DNA of 64,000 nucleotides from Phycisphaerales bacterium (GCA_020852275.1 JADZBE010000039.1:62001-126000), one strand, 5' to 3'. Shown: positions 34,847-43,403, counted from the first letter of the stretch. Made by a program: numbers and translations. The notes: generated by a model not told the origin, from the sequence alone.

Positions 34847-35779
34847 ATGGCCGAGCAAAGCGCACTGAAAGTCGGCGTTTATGTTGACGTCGCGAACATC
34901 TCTCAATGCGGCGGGCGCGGGATGCGTTTCGACGTCTTGCGCGATTTCGCGTCGCGCGGCGCCGTCGAACCCATCCGACTGAACGCATACGTGACTTTCG
35001 ACGCCCGTCGCGCAGACAATGATGGCGACTTTCGGCGATTGCAGATGAACTTTCACTCCACGCTTCGCGATTTCGGATACAAGGTCATCGTCAAGGAAGT
35101 GAAGTGGTACCAGGATGAGTCCGGCGCTCCCTACGGCAAGGCCAATGCCGACCTCGACATGGCCGTCGATGCCCTGCTCCAATCCGAGAACCTTGATCGC
35201 GTGCTTCTGGCGACGGGCGATGGAGACTTTGTCCAAGTGGTTCGGGCCCTGCAGAACAAGGGCTGCCGCGTGGAGGTCGTGGCATTCGACTCGGTGTCGG
35301 GAGAGCTCAAGCGTGAGGCCGACCACTTTATTTGCGGTCATCTCATCCCGAATCTGCTTCCGATCAACGACGGCGGCGTGGCATGGGGCGCCGAAGGAAG
35401 CCGGGTTCGCGGCGTCTGTTATTCGTTTCTGCACGAGAAAATGTTTGGCTTCCTGAAGTTCTTGAAGGAGATTCGCACCGGACTCTGGAACACGGACACG
35501 CGAAGGAAGGACTCGCCGTATGGCAGCGCCTTCGTGCATGGAAGTGAATTGCGCGGGTTCGATCTCACGCTCCTGCCCAGCCGAGAGTACGTTTTTGAGT
35601 TCTCGCTTTCGACCACCGACAAGGGCCTGCAGGCACGCGACATCGTATTGGTTTCATCGCCGGCCTCGGCGCGCCGCCTGGAGGTCCATCCGCCGTCCCT
35701 CAACCACCCGGACCAAGGCGGCGCGACCGCCTCGCGCGGGGCGGCCGCCGGGCCTGTGGGTTCGGGCGTTGCCACTTGA
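34847..35779 (+). CDS. NYN-domain (LabA/DUF88-like) nuclease
   Basis: The protein has 310 residues. The NYN domain of the PIN-like fold covers about residues 8-160. Conserved acidic residues lie in VGVYVDVANI, ANADLDMAVDAL and LLATGDGDFVQVVRAL, followed by GCRVEVVAF and LKREADHFI. NYN proteins are predicted metal-dependent RNases. The C-terminal 150 residues (GVCYSFLHEKMFGFLKFLKE ... EYVFEFSLSTTDKGLQARDI) resemble nothing I can name, though the end suggests a small beta-domain. Start ATG 34847 has GGAAG upstream. It sits between tail copies 2 and 3, in an area of toxin and defence-type genes. Confidence 0.85.
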   Translation: MAEQSALKVGVYVDVANISQCGGRGMRFDVLRDFASRGAVEPIRLNAYVTFDARRADNDGDFRRLQMNFHSTLRDFGYKVIVKEVKWYQDESGAPYGKANADLDMAVDALLQSENLDRVLLATGDGDFVQVVRALQNKGCRVEVVAFDSVSGELKREADHFICGHLIPNLLPINDGGVAWGAEGSRVRGVCYSFLHEKMFGFLKFLKEIRTGLWNTDTRRKDSPYGSAFVHGSELRGFDLTLLPSREYVFEFSLSTTDKGLQARDIVLVSSPASARRLEVHPPSLNHPDQGGATASRGAAAGPVGSGVAT

Positions 35780-36069
35780 CGACTTCTCGCAGCAGAACGC
35801 ACTTGAAGAGCTTGTCCTGACCGGCGCCGGTCGCGCGAAGTGGCGGTGTGGGAGCCATGCGAGACGCGGGTGGCGGTTACACTGCCGACCCCGGCGCCAG
35901 GAAGAACGGGGCTAACACGCCGCTGGGCGCGGGGTGGCCGCGGCGTAGAATGCGTTTGCGGAGGCAGTGGGCTAGCCCGTCGCTCCGCGACGAATCAGAC
36001 TCGCGTCCGTAAGGAAGTGGTTTTGGTCGGTAATTTGCTCAGCGGAACCGCGGCGAAACCGGTGGCGCC
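35780..36069. repeat. Gap with third aminotransferase-tail copy and R element
   Basis: Positions 35914-35975 repeat the end of the aminotransferase gene with about four in five bases conserved (ACGCCGCTGGGCGCGGGG ... TTTGCGGAGGCAGTGGGCTAG). The copy is followed by the CGTCGCTCCGCGACG hairpin and an R element to about 36020. No gene is supported in the gap. Confidence 0.7.
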
Positions 36070-36096
36070 TTGATTATCCCCTGCCGATGATATAAT
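36070..36096 (+). promoter_or_regulatory. Promoter of hicB
   Basis: A perfect TATAAT at 36091-36096 has TTGATT at 36070-36075. The 15-bp spacer is short. The predicted start site near 36103 leaves only about eight bases before the ATG at 36111, with AGGA in between. The transcript would have an extremely short leader. Confidence 0.55.
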
Positions 36097-36110
36097 CGCA
36101 CGAGGAAACT

Positions 36111-36341
36111 ATGCCGCGAGAACTGACCATCATTTACGAACCGGCTGAAGACGGCTGGTGGATCGCTACGATCCCCGAAATCCCGGGCGCCTTCTCCCAG
36201 GGCCGCTCGAAGGCGGAAGCGCGGGCAAACGTTGTGGACGCCTTATCGGAACTGATGGCGGCTCGACGCGAAATGGCGCTGGAGCATCCCGCAACCGGCT
36301 ACGAAACTGAGGCCCTCCCGCTTTCCGCTACCGCTCAGTAG
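36111..36341 (+). CDS. hicB: HicB-family antitoxin
   Basis: The protein has 76 residues. The partly degraded RNase-H-like fold of HicB is seen in LTIIYEPAEDGWWIATIPEI, PGAFSQGRSKAEARANVVDA and ALSELMAAR. It lacks a long DNA-binding extension. It should neutralise HicA. Its gene runs towards hicA and overlaps it by 14 bp at the 3' ends, whereas in known loci the two genes normally run in the same direction. Confidence 0.9.
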   Translation: MPRELTIIYEPAEDGWWIATIPEIPGAFSQGRSKAEARANVVDALSELMAARREMALEHPATGYETEALPLSATAQ

Positions 36342-36540
36342 GCGCGTCGATTTCCAGCTCCTTGCATATCTTCAAGACGAGCGGCCACGCGATCTCGTTG
36401 TGGCGAGGCACCGGCGCCGTCTTCCGACTCTTCACGTTGTGAAAGACCGAGTGCCCTGCGCCTTCCCGGTGAAGCTCGCAGCCATGAAAAATCAAATGTC
36501 GGATAAGCTTCACGCGTTTCATTTCGAACGTCCTCGTCAT
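36328..36540 (-). CDS. hicA: HicA-family mRNA interferase toxin
   Basis: The protein has 70 residues from ATG 36540, or 64 from ATG 36522, where most HicA proteins begin (MKRVKLIRHLIFHGCELHRE). It has a double-stranded-RNA-binding-like fold with catalytic His in GAGHSVFHN and the PVPRHNEI motif. It cleaves mRNA. The first ATG lies 13 bp after the stop of the TIR gene with AGGG between them, so the two are probably co-transcribed and perhaps coupled. The cognate HicB is on the opposite strand, tail to tail. Confidence 0.92.
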   Translation of the reverse strand: MTRTFEMKRVKLIRHLIFHGCELHREGAGHSVFHNVKSRKTAPVPRHNEIAWPLVLKICKELEIDAPTER

Positions 36541-36553
36541 GGTTAGGCCCTGC

Positions 36554-37687
36554 CTACGACGTACTGCGGAGCTTCTTGATCGCTTCCATTAACCGCATCC
36601 CATCACCCCATGACAAGTCCGCCCCCTGGAATTCCTGTCGATAGAGCCCCTGCAGGTTCGAGGGAACTTTTACACCTTTTTCCCAAAGCAGAATCACGCT
36701 CCTGGCATAGAGCACGAAGGCGGCACCAATTTCGATGAGAACATTCGGGTTGATCTCGCTAGCGGGATTCGTATCCATATGACCTGTGGCGGATGTGTCG
36801 TCGCGCGTAACGCAAATGATTGCCGCGTTGCATTTGCGCATCGCATCAGCCACCTTCTCTGGGACGGGAATCGCGGTTGCTGCCTCCTCGACCGCTATCT
36901 CGAACTCGACTTCAGCGACATTCAGCATTGATTTCACTTGGTCGACGATCGCTCGATTCTTCCCGTGGGAGATAAACACGCGCGTTCGGGCATCCTTCTC
37001 CCTTTCGAACGGCCGAGCCATTCCAGCTCCATGGGGCGCGGAAAGCTCATCCTCCTCCTCAGGGACATCCTGCTGACACTTCGGATCCAATTGATCCTCA
37101 CCAACATCTTCCGATGATGCACCGGATATCGTGGTCGCGGTGCCTTGGAGATCGACGTAGTGATTTCCTTTGATTTCCCGGAGCAAACCGAGCATCCTGG
37201 CGCCTTCCTCTAGGACCTTCAGAGCCCGAAGAGTTGCCTCGTGTGGCACACCTAATTCTGCCAGCACGTTTCTAGCGATATCTTCACGTGGCAACCTTGC
37301 GCCGTCGTATCGCGAAAGGAACTCTCCCAACACACGCGGGCGCAGAAAGGCTTCTCGCATCGCCTTCATGTCATCACCTTCCGCTGTGGGAGCGACGACC
37401 CGTTTCCCAAGCGGAGTGAGCACGATCTGAGCAGCATTGTAACCGCCGTCCGTTAGTCCGTACGCGATGGAGGATCCGCATAGCATGCGAAAGGACGCCG
37501 TCGTTGGTTGAACGCCCAAGGCTTGGGCGATCTGAACGGGTCGCGCTGGCTTATACCCGAAGTTTTCAGCCAACGCTCTCGATATCTTCGTAGCCTCCCG
37601 AAGAGGGAAGAGCGGGACGTCCGCCTGAGAAAGATACTTCCGCCCTGACGGGTCTCGCTTCGTTTCCAATTTGCTTTTGCGCGCCAT
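36554..37687 (-). CDS. Winged-helix protein with C-terminal TIR-like nucleotide-binding domain
   Basis: The protein has 377 residues; start ATG 37687 follows GAGGAG. Residues 20-185 look like one or two winged-helix modules (RPVQIAQALGVQPTTASFRM; REDIARNVLAELGVPHEATL). An acidic linker (190-225) leads to a TIR-like domain at about 235-355: RVFISHGKNRAIVDQ, IPVPEKVADAM with Glu277 at the usual catalytic position, AAIICVTRDD and NPNVLIEIGAAFVLY. This matches the family described as predicted nucleotide-binding proteins with a TIR-like domain, which includes NAD-degrading effectors of cyclic-nucleotide defence systems. No nucleotide cyclase is nearby. The winged-helix part may sense a signal or repress the operon it forms with hicA. 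Confidence 0.85.
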   Translation of the reverse strand: MARKSKLETKRDPSGRKYLSQADVPLFPLREATKISRALAENFGYKPARPVQIAQALGVQPTTASFRMLCGSSIAYGLTDGGYNAAQIVLTPLGKRVVAPTAEGDDMKAMREAFLRPRVLGEFLSRYDGARLPREDIARNVLAELGVPHEATLRALKVLEEGARMLGLLREIKGNHYVDLQGTATTISGASSEDVGEDQLDPKCQQDVPEEEDELSAPHGAGMARPFEREKDARTRVFISHGKNRAIVDQVKSMLNVAEVEFEIAVEEAATAIPVPEKVADAMRKCNAAIICVTRDDTSATGHMDTNPASEINPNVLIEIGAAFVLYARSVILLWEKGVKVPSNLQGLYRQEFQGADLSWGDGMRLMEAIKKLRSTS

Positions 37688-37985
37688 CTGCTGCTCCTCG
37701 GAGAAGTGTTGGGATTCTAATGGCTGATTGCGTTCCCGTCAAACATTCAATTTCTCGTGGCAGTGAATTTACATGTTCGTATCGTTGTAAAGTGTTTCGG
37801 AGAAACGAGTTATGATGTCGCTATGAATATGCCGCCTCAGGCATTTGATGTTTGGAGTTGACCTCAAGCGAGATGAACGCGGTGAACCACGCAGTTGGAG
37901 ACGTCTGTGATGATTAAGTGATCTTCCGCGTCGCGTTCGACGATGTCACGATCTCATCCTGCCCGCGAAGACAGGCCAAGAGCGG
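37688..37985. other. AT-richer upstream region of the TIR gene
   Basis: No gene is supported. Positions 37741-37870 are clearly lower in GC than the surroundings (for example TTTACATGTTCGTATCGTTG), which suggests foreign DNA. It should hold the promoter for the minus-strand TIR-hicA unit, but I cannot point to a consensus box with confidence. Confidence 0.5.
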
Positions 37986-38220
37986 TTGCGCATGGTGGAC
38001 GGCTTTTTCCGCTTTGCTCGGGAGCTGGCGGCCGTATCCATTCGGACGGCTCATCCCGATTGGATGCCGGACGATGTACGCCGTGAGATCGCGCGGAGGA
38101 TGTTGCATGGAGCGGTCGCCGTCTGGGCTGCTCGCGAAGTGCACCGCGGAGATCGATCAACCGAATCCGCAAAGACAGAGGCGCGAGCATCAGAGACCTG
38201 TCCCGTGCAGCGCATGAAGA
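37986..38220 (+). pseudogene. Fragment of a small helical protein gene
   Basis: In this frame the sequence reads LRMVDGFFRFARELAAVSIR followed by TAHPDWMPDDVRREIARRML and HG. It resembles a recurrent small helical protein family of planctomycetes as I remember it. The upstream half is missing: the frame is closed by a stop near 37912 and there is no ATG with a ribosome binding site. The downstream half runs into an R element with 15-bp repeats. I read it as a relic; a short real gene starting at TTG 37986 or ATG 37992 is possible. Confidence 0.4.
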
Positions 38221-38222
38221 AT

Positions 38223-38335
38223 CCGCTTCCTTACGGTCGCGGCTCCGATGCGCGCGGCTGTAATCGGCGCGGCGCTGATAGGCACGGCGCTGGTGCGCGC
38301 GGCGCGGATGGGCGCGGCCCCGATGTACGAGGCGA

Positions 38336-38345
<10 letters not shown>
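38223..38345. repeat. R element followed by 15-bp tandem repeats
   Basis: CGCTTCCTTACGGTCGCGGC (an R element in reverse orientation) is followed by about six degenerate 15-bp units such as GATAGGCACGGCGCT and GATGGGCGCGGCCCC. The array reaches the end of the VOC gene. A sister array occurs at about 55813-55905. Confidence 0.6.
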
Positions 38346-38817
<472 letters not shown>

Positions 38818-38821
<4 letters not shown>

Positions 38822-39054
38822 CTATGACCTCCCGCTTGAACATCACGTCCCGCTTGAATATCGCTTCCCGCTTGAAACTGCTGCCGGCTTTGGGCCTCCC
38901 GCCTCGCCCGGCGCGACGCAAAAAACTCGGCGACGGCGCCCATCTGCTCGATCCGCTGGAGTTTCGCCCGCAGAGGAAGGGCGAAGAATTCCTCGTGCTG
39001 ACGCCGGCGGTTCCCCTCAAACGTCGTCAGGCTCCAGTCGATGTCATCCGGCAT
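38818..39054 (-). CDS. Small partner protein downstream of the nucleotidyltransferase
   Basis: The protein has 78 residues; start ATG 39054 follows AAAGG. It reads DIDWSLTTFEGNRRRQHEEF, then FALPLRAKLQRIEQMGAVAE and a basic helix. I recall similar short proteins beside nucleotidyltransferases of the AbiEii/MNT type in planctomycetes, which suggests a toxin-antitoxin-like pair; this is inference. The C-terminus (SDIQAGRDVQAGGH) is encoded by an 18-bp tandem repeat at about 38826-38884 and may vary in length between strains. Confidence 0.7.
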
Positions 39055-39109
39055 GGGTGCGCCTTTCGTTCAGCGTGCTTGTTCCACGGGTCCCTCAATC
39101 GAGGATGGC

Positions 39110-39622
39110 TCATCCGGCGCTCGAACTCCCGCCATGCAGCAGGCGAAGTTCAGCGATGTCGGCGAGATCCTGCGGTCGGCCCGCCTGGCGCTTGAGGCGC
39201 AGCGAAGTTTCCAGTCGTGCGATGCGGAGCGGAACGCCCGGCGCGAGTTCCTCGACGAGCGCGGCCCGGTATTCGCGCTCGAAATCAAAAGGCTCGGTGA
39301 CGAACATGTCGACGGGCGTCTCGCGGTGCCGGTCGCAATGAAAACTGAGGACGGTCATGCCTTTCTCAGCGATCCAGCGCGCCCGCTGGGCGGGGTCGGC
39401 AAGTCCTTCCGCGGTGACCGGGACGCGCGGCTGATACCCGAGTTCGGCCAGCGCCCGAAACGCTTTGCGGAGGGTCTCACCCTCAAGGCGCACGACCAGG
39501 TTCATGTCCAGCGTCTGACGCCCGTATCCGTGGGCTACGACAGCCATGCCGCCGACGACGATGAAAGGAACTAGCGCCCGGTTCAGGGCCCGAACCACTT
39601 GCTCGATGCTTGTGAGCTTCAT
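39110..39622 (-). CDS. MNT/AbiEii-like nucleotidyltransferase
   Basis: The protein has 170 residues from ATG 39622; the frame extends upstream through a repeat and is not used. It has a minimal nucleotidyltransferase fold: VPFIVVGGMAVVAHGYGRQT, LDMNLVVRLEG, and a third strand VDMFVTEPFDF. The usual pair D-x-D in the second motif is D-x-N here (LDMNLV), so the first Asp is kept and the second is Asn. The end has the helix LKRQAGRPQDLADIAELRLL typical of such proteins. Activity may be altered. The partner gene follows after 55 bp. Confidence 0.85.
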   Translation of the reverse strand: MKLTSIEQVVRALNRALVPFIVVGGMAVVAHGYGRQTLDMNLVVRLEGETLRKAFRALAELGYQPRVPVTAEGLADPAQRARWIAEKGMTVLSFHCDRHRETPVDMFVTEPFDFEREYRAALVEELAPGVPLRIARLETSLRLKRQAGRPQDLADIAELRLLHGGSSSAG

Positions 39623-40172
39623 GCGTGTGTCAGCAACCCTGCGATCTTCCCCGCTGCGCCAGGCGATCAGGTTCCCTTGCGCCGTCCGATCATACCCTTT
39701 CGACTGTGCTGGAACCAACCGACCCGCGGCTCGGCGCGACAGGCTGGCCGCGGCTGCGCTATCAGTCCGTGGTGAACGGAGGCGCACGTCATTCCCGTGA
39801 AGGCGGGAATCCAGCTTCGTCATTCCCGCGCAGGCAGGAATCCTGCCCGCGGCTTGCGAGGAGGCACAATTCCCACGGTTTCCCTGGGCGGACTGGACCC
39901 GCGCCTGCGCGGGGGTGACGGACCCCATGTCCAGTTCAGAGTTCCCCAACGGACTGTTACCCTCGCTGGCGCTACGGGTTCGGATGGACGCCGGTGCGAC
40001 GGGGCGGCCAGCGAGCCGGGCCCCTTGACTTGCTTTCCCTTTGGTGATATATAGGTCTTAGAAGAGGATGGGAACAGCCGCCCGCGAATTGCGTGGTGCT
40101 GCCCCGCGTTCTTCGTCGCCTAGGAGGTCCGCCCGTGACCCGAACAGGCCGCCCGCTGCGTAGCAAACATAT
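39623..40172. repeat. Intergenic region with a 103-bp element (copy A)
   Basis: A full element covers 39818-39920, starting CGTCATTCCCGCGCAGGCAG and ending GCGCGGGGGTGACG. A 30-bp half copy precedes it at 39788-39817. The two ends are inverted repeats of about 28 bp. Equal-length copies lie at 60646-60748 and 63009-63111. The remainder to 40172 has no gene I can support. Confidence 0.75.
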
Positions 40173-40252
40173 GGTCATCCGGTCATCCGGTCATCCGGTC
40201 ATCCGGTCATCCGGTCATCGGGTCATCCGGTCATCTGGTCCGCCGGTCATTG
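40173..40252. repeat. 8-bp tandem repeat GGTCATCC, ten units
   Basis: Ten consecutive 8-bp units, most exactly GGTCATCC and the last few altered, lie about 130 bp before the cysteine-rich protein gene. There is no coding frame with support across it. Such arrays vary in copy number between strains. Confidence 0.85.
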
Positions 40253-40382
40253 GGGAATCCGCCGCTGTTGCGCGGAAGCGGGTGGGTGTAGCCCGCCGTT
40301 CGAGCGGGCCCCGAGCGTCAAGCCGGGAGCGAGATTCCCTCGCCCGCGGCGCTCGCCGGTTCCGCCTGCGTGGCTGATCCTC

Positions 40383-42368
40383 GTGTTCTTTTTCCTTTCC
40401 GCGCACGTTGGATTTCCGACGGCGCGCTTTGCGGGGCGACACCTTGTGTTTCCGGCTGCCGCGGCGATGGCTCAGGAGGGCGAGTCCTTCGGCGGGGGCG
40501 ATCCGTGCTACGAAGGCGGCGGCGGCCCTCCGACGGAGAACGGCACCGGCGGAGGCTGCTGCCCGAACGACCGCTGCTGCAACGGCGCGCCGCCGGAATG
40601 CTGCGAGAGTCCGGACCCCTGCTGCCTCCCCGACGACCCCTGCTGCGGCAACCCGGACCGATGCTGCAATCCTGACAATCCATGTTGCGAAAGCCCGGAC
40701 CCATGTTGCAATCCGGGCGACGAGTGCTGCAACGACCCGGATCGCTGCTGCAACGACGACAACCCGTGTTGTGGAAGTTCCGACCCATGCTGCAACTCCA
40801 GCGATCCCTGCTGCGGCGATTCCAACCGATGCTGCAACGACGACAACCCATGCTGCGGAAGCCCCGACCCCTGTTGCAATTCGAGTGATCCGTGCTGCGG
40901 CAATCCGGATCGCTGCTGCAATGACGACAACCCATGCTGTGGAAGCCCCGATCCCTGCTGCAATCCAGACGATCCCTGTTGCGGAAACTCCGATCCGTGT
41001 TGCAACCCGGACAACCCTTGCTGCGGCATCTACTGCAGTGACGAGGATCCATGCACTGACGACCTCTGCGATCCTCTGACCGGCGAATGCGTGTTTGAGC
41101 CCAAGGACTGCGACGACGATGATCCATGCACGGAAGACTCCTGCGACCCCGAGACCGGGGAATGCATAAACGAATGCGGCGGTGATAGCGGGATCGGACT
41201 GGAGGACTGCGGCATCCAAATCCGGGTGCTCGAAATCACGTTTCTCAACGACCACCAGGTTTACGCCGAGACGGAACCGGGAGGCTGGGGTGACGGGAAT
41301 GCACTGACTCCGCCCGATTGGCGATCGGAGAATAACCCGGATCATCCAGTTTCCTACAAGCGTCGGGATCGGTTGAGCATGTCAGTTAAGCTCGAAGTAA
41401 CGTACACAGAGTCGGATCAGGCGACCTTGAAAGTCAGAACCTCGCCTATGGACTTGAGCGGAATCTGCGCGATACCTCTGGTTTGCGGGAAGAAAGTCGT
41501 CACGGTGAACATTTCAACGACGGATGGACCGCCTGGATCGGGGGGGCGGCTTCCGGACTATGTTCGATGCCAAGGGCAACATTGCACCGAAGGTCGGATT
41601 GCGCTCGAGTGGCTAATTCAATGGCCCGGCGCATCCGAATTCGTTCCAGCCGGCGCCACATCCCATGATCTGTATGTAACTTATCGCGCGCCCAATGCAG
41701 AGCGACCTACGCGGCAACGCCTCGGAATGGTGTGTGGTGCGGCGCACGGTTGGGGGTCGCCAGCGAGCATCGCGGATCGAGTTCACCAGCGACTTGACGC
41801 GGATCCGCCGCATGACGGGCACAGCGCAGGGAACAGCGTCGACGATTGGCGGATCATGAGTGGGGTTCCTTACAGCGGCGAATGCGATGAGCAAGCTCGA
41901 TTCATGGTGCGTTGTCTAAAGCTCTTGGGTGTGCCGGGCTCCTCGGTGTACTTCACATTCGCATCGTCGGACTGTGATCCTCAAAACGAAGAGCGGCGCC
42001 TCGCGAGCGATGCTGGCATAACGTGGGATCTTGACTCTGACGGCATAGTCGGGGAGGAGCAAGTTGAACTTCGATTTGACTTCGACGGGGGTGCGGGCAC
42101 GAACATCAACGCCTTCGAAGGCTCAGTTGCATTGGCGGCAACCCCTTCTCGCTACTACGCCGTCTGGCCAAGCCTTGCCGCATCCACACGGTGTGGGCTT
42201 CTGCTTGAATTGCGAGATCGAGCCAGCGCTGTTCAGTGTTGGGTATGTTATGATTGCGGCAGCACACAGCAGGAGCAAGAAAGCAACCGCTGGGTTCCGA
42301 TACGCGACCCGAACACGGGCGCGCTGGTTACCGCCCCTTTCCCGACTTGTGGTCAGTCGTGCCCGTAA
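40383..42368 (+). CDS. Secreted protein with Cys-Cys heptad array and degenerate transglutaminase-like domain
   Basis: The protein has 661 residues from a GTG at 40383 with a hydrophobic leader (VFFFLSAHVGF...FPAAAAMAQ). Residues 59-214 hold 23 CC pairs; twenty repeat exactly every seven residues as CC-x5 with Asp, Asn, Pro and Ser (CCGSPDPCCNSSDPCCGNPD). Residues 215-265 are two copies of DPCT-DD-CDP-TGEC. A domain of about 330-660 resembles transglutaminase-like folds, with Cys501 in YSGECDEQARFMVRCLKLLG. The later His and Asp of the triad are not found: the region reads FEGSVALAATPSRYYAVWPS where the paralogue has NHQLVKIAGQYYDPSYG. The array could bind metal or crosslink. The function is unknown. 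Confidence 0.85.
   Translation: MFFFLSAHVGFPTARFAGRHLVFPAAAAMAQEGESFGGGDPCYEGGGGPPTENGTGGGCCPNDRCCNGAPPECCESPDPCCLPDDPCCGNPDRCCNPDNPCCESPDPCCNPGDECCNDPDRCCNDDNPCCGSSDPCCNSSDPCCGDSNRCCNDDNPCCGSPDPCCNSSDPCCGNPDRCCNDDNPCCGSPDPCCNPDDPCCGNSDPCCNPDNPCCGIYCSDEDPCTDDLCDPLTGECVFEPKDCDDDDPCTEDSCDPETGECINECGGDSGIGLEDCGIQIRVLEITFLNDHQVYAETEPGGWGDGNALTPPDWRSENNPDHPVSYKRRDRLSMSVKLEVTYTESDQATLKVRTSPMDLSGICAIPLVCGKKVVTVNISTTDGPPGSGGRLPDYVRCQGQHCTEGRIALEWLIQWPGASEFVPAGATSHDLYVTYRAPNAERPTRQRLGMVCGAAHGWGSPASIADRVHQRLDADPPHDGHSAGNSVDDWRIMSGVPYSGECDEQARFMVRCLKLLGVPGSSVYFTFASSDCDPQNEERRLASDAGITWDLDSDGIVGEEQVELRFDFDGGAGTNINAFEGSVALAATPSRYYAVWPSLAASTRCGLLLELRDRASAVQCWVCYDCGSTQQEQESNRWVPIRDPNTGALVTAPFPTCGQSCP
40557..41024 (+). 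repeat. 21-bp/84-bp coding repeat of the Cys-Cys array
   Basis: The Cys-Cys region has a 21-bp period. It also has a higher-order unit of four heptads (84 bp) that recurs about four times: CC-NDDNP, CC-GSPDP, CC-NSSDP, CC-GNPDR. Codon choices within units vary (TGTTGC, TGCTGC, TGTTGT), so this is maintained protein sequence, not a recent DNA duplication alone. Confidence 0.85.
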
Positions 42369-42404
42369 TGCTTGTGTTTCGTAGACCTTCGGAGATCCAT
42401 CATC

Positions 42405-43403
42405 ATGTCACTTTTTTCACGAATCGCTACTCGACTGTGTTGCTTTGGATCGCTGATGGCTTTCGGCGTCGGGTGGTGTCCGGTGAGGGGACAGGGGCAG
42501 ACCATGCCGGCCACGGCGTCTGAGTCCTTCTGTGCTCCGCAGGCGCGAACGCAAGGCGATCGCAGAGCGCCAACGACATCCGGCACACTTGCCCTTGATC
42601 CATTCTGCTTCCAACAATTGCCTTCCAGCCCGCTTGCCTGGCAACAGGAACCGGTGTCCGACGCGGCGTCCGCAGAGCATTATTCAACAGCACTGAGGGC
42701 GGAACTCACTCGGCTGTCGCCTTTTGATACAAAGGTCGGGCAACGAATTCGCGGTGTCGTTCCTGTTGAAGATGTCGCCTCCGAACTTCGCGAGGATGTC
42801 CGTCGCCTTTGGGAGCGCCTGCTGAGTCCGAAGTATTTTCCAGAACCTGATCAACAAGTCGAGTGGCGCGCCGTCCTCTGGTCTCAAGTGAATTGGGAGC
42901 CTCCGCGGCCGCACAGCAAGGACCCCACACCGCCGCGAATGAACGATTATCTGGCGAGGTGGACCGCCTGTGACACTGTCGTCGTAGCCGCCTGCGTCCA
43001 GCGCGAGAACGGCCCGCTGGATGGTCTGAGAATCACCATTACGTTGAAGGGCGACGAGCGCATCCAATGTCAATATCCGACGGCCACGGATGCGGTGAAT
43101 CAGAAGTTTGACAGACGGCGGAACAGCGGGCGCGTGCCGGTCAAAGACATTGACAAACAGCGCCTCTTGAATGTTCTCACGAGGGTTTTCCGATTCCCCT
43201 GGGAGACGAAGGCGGATTTCATTGTGACTTGGGATCCCAGTCCGACCAGCGGGGGAGATTTGCACATTGAATCCAGCCGCATTCATGAGGAAGGCGCTGA
43301 CAGGCAGTGGTTTGACGAAGTTGGGCTGGACCTTGAGGACGCCGGCGACGCGCAGACCCTTTCGATTTCGGCATCGCTACCGAGCCGAGCGCCCGGCGGT
43401 TGA
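42405..43403 (+). CDS. Secreted protein of unknown function
   Basis: The protein has 332 residues; start ATG 42405 follows GGAG. A signal peptide (MSLFSRIATRLCCFGSLMAF) precedes a mixed alpha/beta protein with VEWRAVLWSQVNWEPPRPHS, RWTACDTVVVAACVQREN and FPWETKADFIVTWDPSPTSG. I recognise no family. Base composition is lower in GC than the flagellar region. Its stop codon overlaps the next gene's start by one base (TGATG), so the two are coupled. Confidence 0.75.
   Translation: MSLFSRIATRLCCFGSLMAFGVGWCPVRGQGQTMPATASESFCAPQARTQGDRRAPTTSGTLALDPFCFQQLPSSPLAWQQEPVSDAASAEHYSTALRAELTRLSPFDTKVGQRIRGVVPVEDVASELREDVRRLWERLLSPKYFPEPDQQVEWRAVLWSQVNWEPPRPHSKDPTPPRMNDYLARWTACDTVVVAACVQRENGPLDGLRITITLKGDERIQCQYPTATDAVNQKFDRRRNSGRVPVKDIDKQRLLNVLTRVFRFPWETKADFIVTWDPSPTSGGDLHIESSRIHEEGADRQWFDEVGLDLEDAGDAQTLSISASLPSRAPGG

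Noticed and set aside
39788-39920. 30-bp half copies of the 103-bp element as a short CRISPR
   Set aside because: Only one or two units occur, each palindromic and without spacers, and the same unit forms the end of the 103-bp element.
40557-41024. Regular repeat array as a possible CRISPR
   Set aside because: There are no unique spacers; the 21-bp units are contiguous, coding and in frame. No cas genes are nearby.
40408-41079. Alternative frames across the Cys-Cys array, on both strands
   Set aside because: They are by-products of the 21-bp repeat. Only the annotated frame continues into a folded C-terminal domain and keeps Cys-Cys while codons vary.
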